DNA of 31,120 nucleotides from RUG13615 sp040307715. Its GTDB lineage: Bacteria; Bacillota; Clostridia; Peptostreptococcales; Anaerovoracaceae. This document shows, in pieces, positions 28,805 through 31,120 of the stretch. Made by a program: the position numbers and the translations under genes. The stretch lies in assembly GCA_040307715.1 (NCBI GenBank), contig JAWRJC010000016.1:1-31120 (forward strand), written 5' to 3'. Position 1 is the first letter of the stretch. Each line of letters opens with the position of its first letter. Under the pieces are notes generated by a model. It did not search any database and was not told where the DNA came from. It was given only the letters and a program-made list of their open reading frames with translations.

Positions 28805-29746
28805 ATGAGAAAGAAAGGATATCTGTTCGCCGCCATCGGCGCGATAGGCTGGGGGACAACATTCGTAGCAACCAAGATCGTCGTGACGGCCGTGACGCCC
28901 GGGACATTCCTGTTCCTGCGGTATCTGATCGCCACGTTCGTTCTGCTGGCGGTCTATCACAAGCGGCCGCGTCAGAAGGTGGCGCGCAAAGACCTGCCGA
29001 TGATCGTCCTGATCAGTGTTCTCGGCTATTTTTTCGCGATCTGGTGTCAGCACGCGGCAACCGCACTCATGGATGCCGCACTGGCCTCCCTGCTCTTCGC
29101 GGTGACGCCGGTCAGTGTATTGTTGATGGCGATCCCGGTCCTCGGCGAACGCGCAGGCGGGAGAAAACTGCTGGCGATCGCGCTCACGGTTGGCGGTGCG
29201 CTGCTGGTCATCGGCAGAGCCGGCAGCGGCAGTACACCGATGGGGGTCGCACTGGCGGTCGGCGGGATCCTCAGCTGGTCCCTCACGTCCGTGCTGATCC
29301 GCAAAACCTGCGCGCATATGGATGTCGTCTGGCTGACCATCTACACGCAGATCATCGCGGCGCTCTGCTGTTTGCCGATGCTGCTCCGCCAGCTCATGCT
29401 CGGGCAGGAGGCATTGGGGCTCGGCACCCTCAGTGGGAGCCACATCGCGGCGTTCCTGTGGGCAGGTATCGTGAGCACGGCGCTGGCCAATCTCGCATGG
29501 AACCGCGCGCTCGACCTGATCGACGCCAACACCTGCAGTCTTTTCTATGCATTGATGCCGCTGACAGCAGGCATTCTGGGCGTACTTTTACTCGGTGAAT
29601 CGCTCAGCCTCAACTTCCTGCTCGGCGGTTTGATCATCTTCGCCGGCATGGTGCTCGCCGCAACAGGCGATCCGGCATTGTCCGCTGCGGAAACCGCCCG
29701 GCACAAAGAAGACAATAAAACGCATCAGGAGGATGCTTCTCTATGA
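28805..29746 (+). CDS. EamA/DMT-family transporter, first of a pair
   Basis: This is a 313-residue membrane protein of the drug/metabolite transporter superfamily with two EamA repeats and about ten membrane segments. AIGAIGWGTTFVATKI begins the first repeat and AVGGILSWSLTSVLIRK the second. LGESLSLNFLLGGLIIFAGM is the usual end of the second repeat. A hydrophilic tail of about 30 residues follows. Its stop overlaps the start of the next gene (ATGA at 29743-29746), so the two are translationally coupled. Substrates of this family (amino acids, nucleosides, metabolites) cannot be predicted here. There is no strong Shine-Dalgarno immediately before the ATG; see the hairpin at 28768-28795. Confidence 0.92.
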   Translation: MRKKGYLFAAIGAIGWGTTFVATKIVVTAVTPGTFLFLRYLIATFVLLAVYHKRPRQKVARKDLPMIVLISVLGYFFAIWCQHAATALMDAALASLLFAVTPVSVLLMAIPVLGERAGGRKLLAIALTVGGALLVIGRAGSGSTPMGVALAVGGILSWSLTSVLIRKTCAHMDVVWLTIYTQIIAALCCLPMLLRQLMLGQEALGLGTLSGSHIAAFLWAGIVSTALANLAWNRALDLIDANTCSLFYALMPLTAGILGVLLLGESLSLNFLLGGLIIFAGMVLAATGDPALSAAETARHKEDNKTHQEDASL

Positions 29747-30660
29747 CTCACGCAGATGAACTGAAACTCAAACACCGGTCGATGGCGCTGATGGTCCTGA
29801 TCGCTGCGCTTTGGAGCATTGGCGGTCTGTTCATCAAACTGATCCCCTGGGAACCGCTGCAGATCGCCGGGATCCGCAGTCTCATCGCGTCTTTGGCGAC
29901 GGCGCTGTTTATGCTGCTCACGCATAAGAGATTCCGGCTCAACAAATGGTCGCTGTTCACCGGCATCAACGTCGGACTTGTTTGTGCGACCTTTGTTTTT
30001 GCAACAAAATTGACGACCGCGGCCAATGCCATCGTCATCCAGTACTCCTCTCCGATCTTCGTCCTTCTGATCAGTACGGTCTTTCTCAAAAAAACGCTGC
30101 ATCGGCGGGATGTTGCGGTCGTTGTGACCGTCTTCGCAGGGATCGCTCTGTTCTTTCTGGATCAACTGTCTCCCGGTAATCTGACGGGCAATCTCCTCGC
30201 CATTCTGGCAGGTGTTTTCATGGCGTTGATTTTCATCGGCAACTCGATGGCGGGGGATTCGGACGAGATGCGGTTCTCCGGGCTCATCATCGGCCACGGC
30301 CTATGCGGTCTTCTGACGATCCCGGCACTTTTGTTGTACCCGTTCCATCCCGCCCCTGTCGATATCGGCTATATTCTGCTGCTCGGTGTCGTGCAGATCG
30401 CGGTGCCGTATATCCTGCTGGCGATAGCGGGCAAGCACTGCCCTGCGCTTGCCGGCAATCTCATCTGTTCCCTCGAGCCGATCCTCAACCCCTTGTGGGT
30501 CCTGCTGTTCTATGGGGAGCAGCCGGGCTTCTTCGCACTGATCGGCAGTGCGGTGATCATCGTAAGTGTAGTGATCTGGACGATCGCGGACGCGCGCGCG
30601 GAGAGCGCGGAGCAACTGAAAACCGCGGCAGGCACAAAGGCACCGCCGCGGGAGAGCTGA
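29743..30660 (+). CDS. EamA/DMT-family transporter, second of a pair
   Basis: This is a 305-residue EamA-family transporter with about ten membrane segments. LIAALWSIGGLFIKLIPW begins repeat one. The start overlaps the stop of the first transporter by 4 nt, and AGGAGG sits upstream inside that gene. It is only distantly similar to its partner, so this is not a recent tandem duplication. Whether the pair forms a heterodimer or two separate carriers is unknown. Its stop is only 10 bp from the end of mnmA on the other strand, with no terminator visible between them. Confidence 0.92.
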   Translation: MTHADELKLKHRSMALMVLIAALWSIGGLFIKLIPWEPLQIAGIRSLIASLATALFMLLTHKRFRLNKWSLFTGINVGLVCATFVFATKLTTAANAIVIQYSSPIFVLLISTVFLKKTLHRRDVAVVVTVFAGIALFFLDQLSPGNLTGNLLAILAGVFMALIFIGNSMAGDSDEMRFSGLIIGHGLCGLLTIPALLLYPFHPAPVDIGYILLLGVVQIAVPYILLAIAGKHCPALAGNLICSLEPILNPLWVLLFYGEQPGFFALIGSAVIIVSVVIWTIADARAESAEQLKTAAGTKAPPRES

Positions 30661-30670
30661 CCCTGAGGTT

Positions 30671-31120
30671 TTATTCACCGACTGATTTGATCGTCGCGCC
30701 GCCGACCACGAGGTCTTCATCCTCTATATCATAGAAGACGACCGCCTGGCCGGGGGTCATGGCGCGCTGCGGTTCATCGAAGACGACGCGGACGCGGGAG
30801 CAGGGAGCACCGGCGCCATCCGGCGTGCCCGTCTCAGTGTCTGCCGGAGCCGGCAGCGGATACAAGGTCGCAGGGGCGGCCTTTTTGCGGTACCGCGGCA
30901 TGGCGAGGACGCGCATCGGCTCAGTCAGGTCTGCAATGCTGATCCAGTTCGCATCGTCTGCCGTGAGCTCTCTGCGGAAAAGCGATTCTTCGGGACCGAC
31001 CGTCACGGTGTTGGCGTTCATGTCTTTGCCCTGCACATAGACCGGCATGCCGAGCGCCAGCCCGAGTCCTTTGCGCTGCCCGGTCGTGTACCGTACGGCA
31101 CCCTTGTGGCGGCCGACGAT
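30671..31120 (-). CDS. mnmA: tRNA-specific 2-thiouridylase, C-terminal part, cut by the window edge
   Basis: This is the last 149 residues of MnmA, which adds sulfur at position 2 of the wobble uridine of tRNAs for Lys, Glu and Gln. The frame runs off the right edge, so the ATP-binding and catalytic-cysteine parts are outside. The visible part begins IVGRHKGAVRYTTGQRKGLG, a strongly conserved segment, and ends with the typical RVVFDEPQRAMTPGQAVVFY. A Pro/Ala/Thr-rich insertion of about 20 residues (from YPLPAPADTETG) breaks the barrel region before RVRVVFDEP and is not usual in the family. An internal ATG at 31048 is not the start. Confidence 0.94.
   Translation of the reverse strand: MVGRHKGAVRYTTGQRKGLGLALGMPVYVQGKDMNANTVTVGPEESLFRRELTADDANWISIADLTEPMRVLAMPRYRKKAAPATLYPLPAPADTETGTPDGAGAPCSRVRVVFDEPQRAMTPGQAVVFYDIEDEDLVVGGATIKSVGE

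Noticed and set aside
1..31120. tRNA or rRNA genes
   Set aside because: No cloverleaf or rRNA-like sequence was recognised in any gap on either strand.

Overview
The window looks like a chromosomal segment of a moderately GC-rich, anaerobic Clostridia-like member of the Bacillota. The evidence is Gram-positive housekeeping content (walJ/yycJ-type hydrolase, and prfA, a Sua5-type gene, rpiB and upp in the order known from Bacillus), Shine-Dalgarno sites of the AGGAGG type, sigma-A-like promoters, an EFR1-type flavodoxin-ferredoxin, YqhD/butanol-dehydrogenase-like iron alcohol dehydrogenases and a CoA-transferase. No rRNA, tRNA, CRISPR array, phage gene or transposase was seen. The genus cannot be named from sequence alone.

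Layout. 1-3.95 kb: ilvB (5' cut)-ilvN-ilvC-ilvD, a branched-chain amino acid operon on +. 4.0-6.6 kb: a second, diverged acetolactate synthase operon (ilvB2-ilvN2) on -, converging on the first with a terminator for each. 6.6-9.35 kb: two tandem, very similar iron-dependent alcohol dehydrogenases. 9.37-13.4 kb: a DUF815 AAA+ ATPase (-), a SanA/DUF218 membrane protein and an EFR1 flavodoxin-ferredoxin (+), and RNase HI (-). 13.5-16.9 kb: WalJ-type hydrolase, rlmH and an OatA-like acyltransferase (+). 16.8-17.37 kb: a 589-bp AT-rich gene-poor gap. 17.37-22.4 kb: translation and salvage cluster prfA, sua5, rpiB, upp, tyrS. 22.5-26.6 kb: acyl-CoA dehydrogenase, AEC transporter, a repeat-filled convergent gap, then a CoA-transferase (-). 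26.7-31.1 kb: bioY behind a BirA-type operator, an iron-sulfur aldo/keto reductase, two overlapping EamA transporters and the C-terminal part of mnmA (-).

How the parts fit. The ilv genes supply most of the steps from pyruvate/2-oxobutyrate to the 2-oxoacids of valine and isoleucine. The alcohol dehydrogenases, acyl-CoA dehydrogenase, CoA-transferase and iron-sulfur proteins suit fermentative redox and acyl-CoA metabolism. No complete fermentation pathway is present.

Most interesting non-coding signals: (a) a 137-nt element between upp and tyrS that folds on paper into a long closing helix with two internal arms and a competing alternative helix; (b) two 186-bp, nearly identical AT-rich repeats separated by 39-bp tandem repeats; (c) the 7-mer GAATCGC, over-represented in the gaps between genes and often paired with its reverse complement; (d) an AT-rich island with overlapping inverted repeats upstream of prfA. 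Three enzymes carry substitutions at normally conserved catalytic or cofactor positions: the acyl-CoA dehydrogenase, the aldo/keto reductase and IlvB2. All structures and promoters here were read by eye; no folding program or database search was run.
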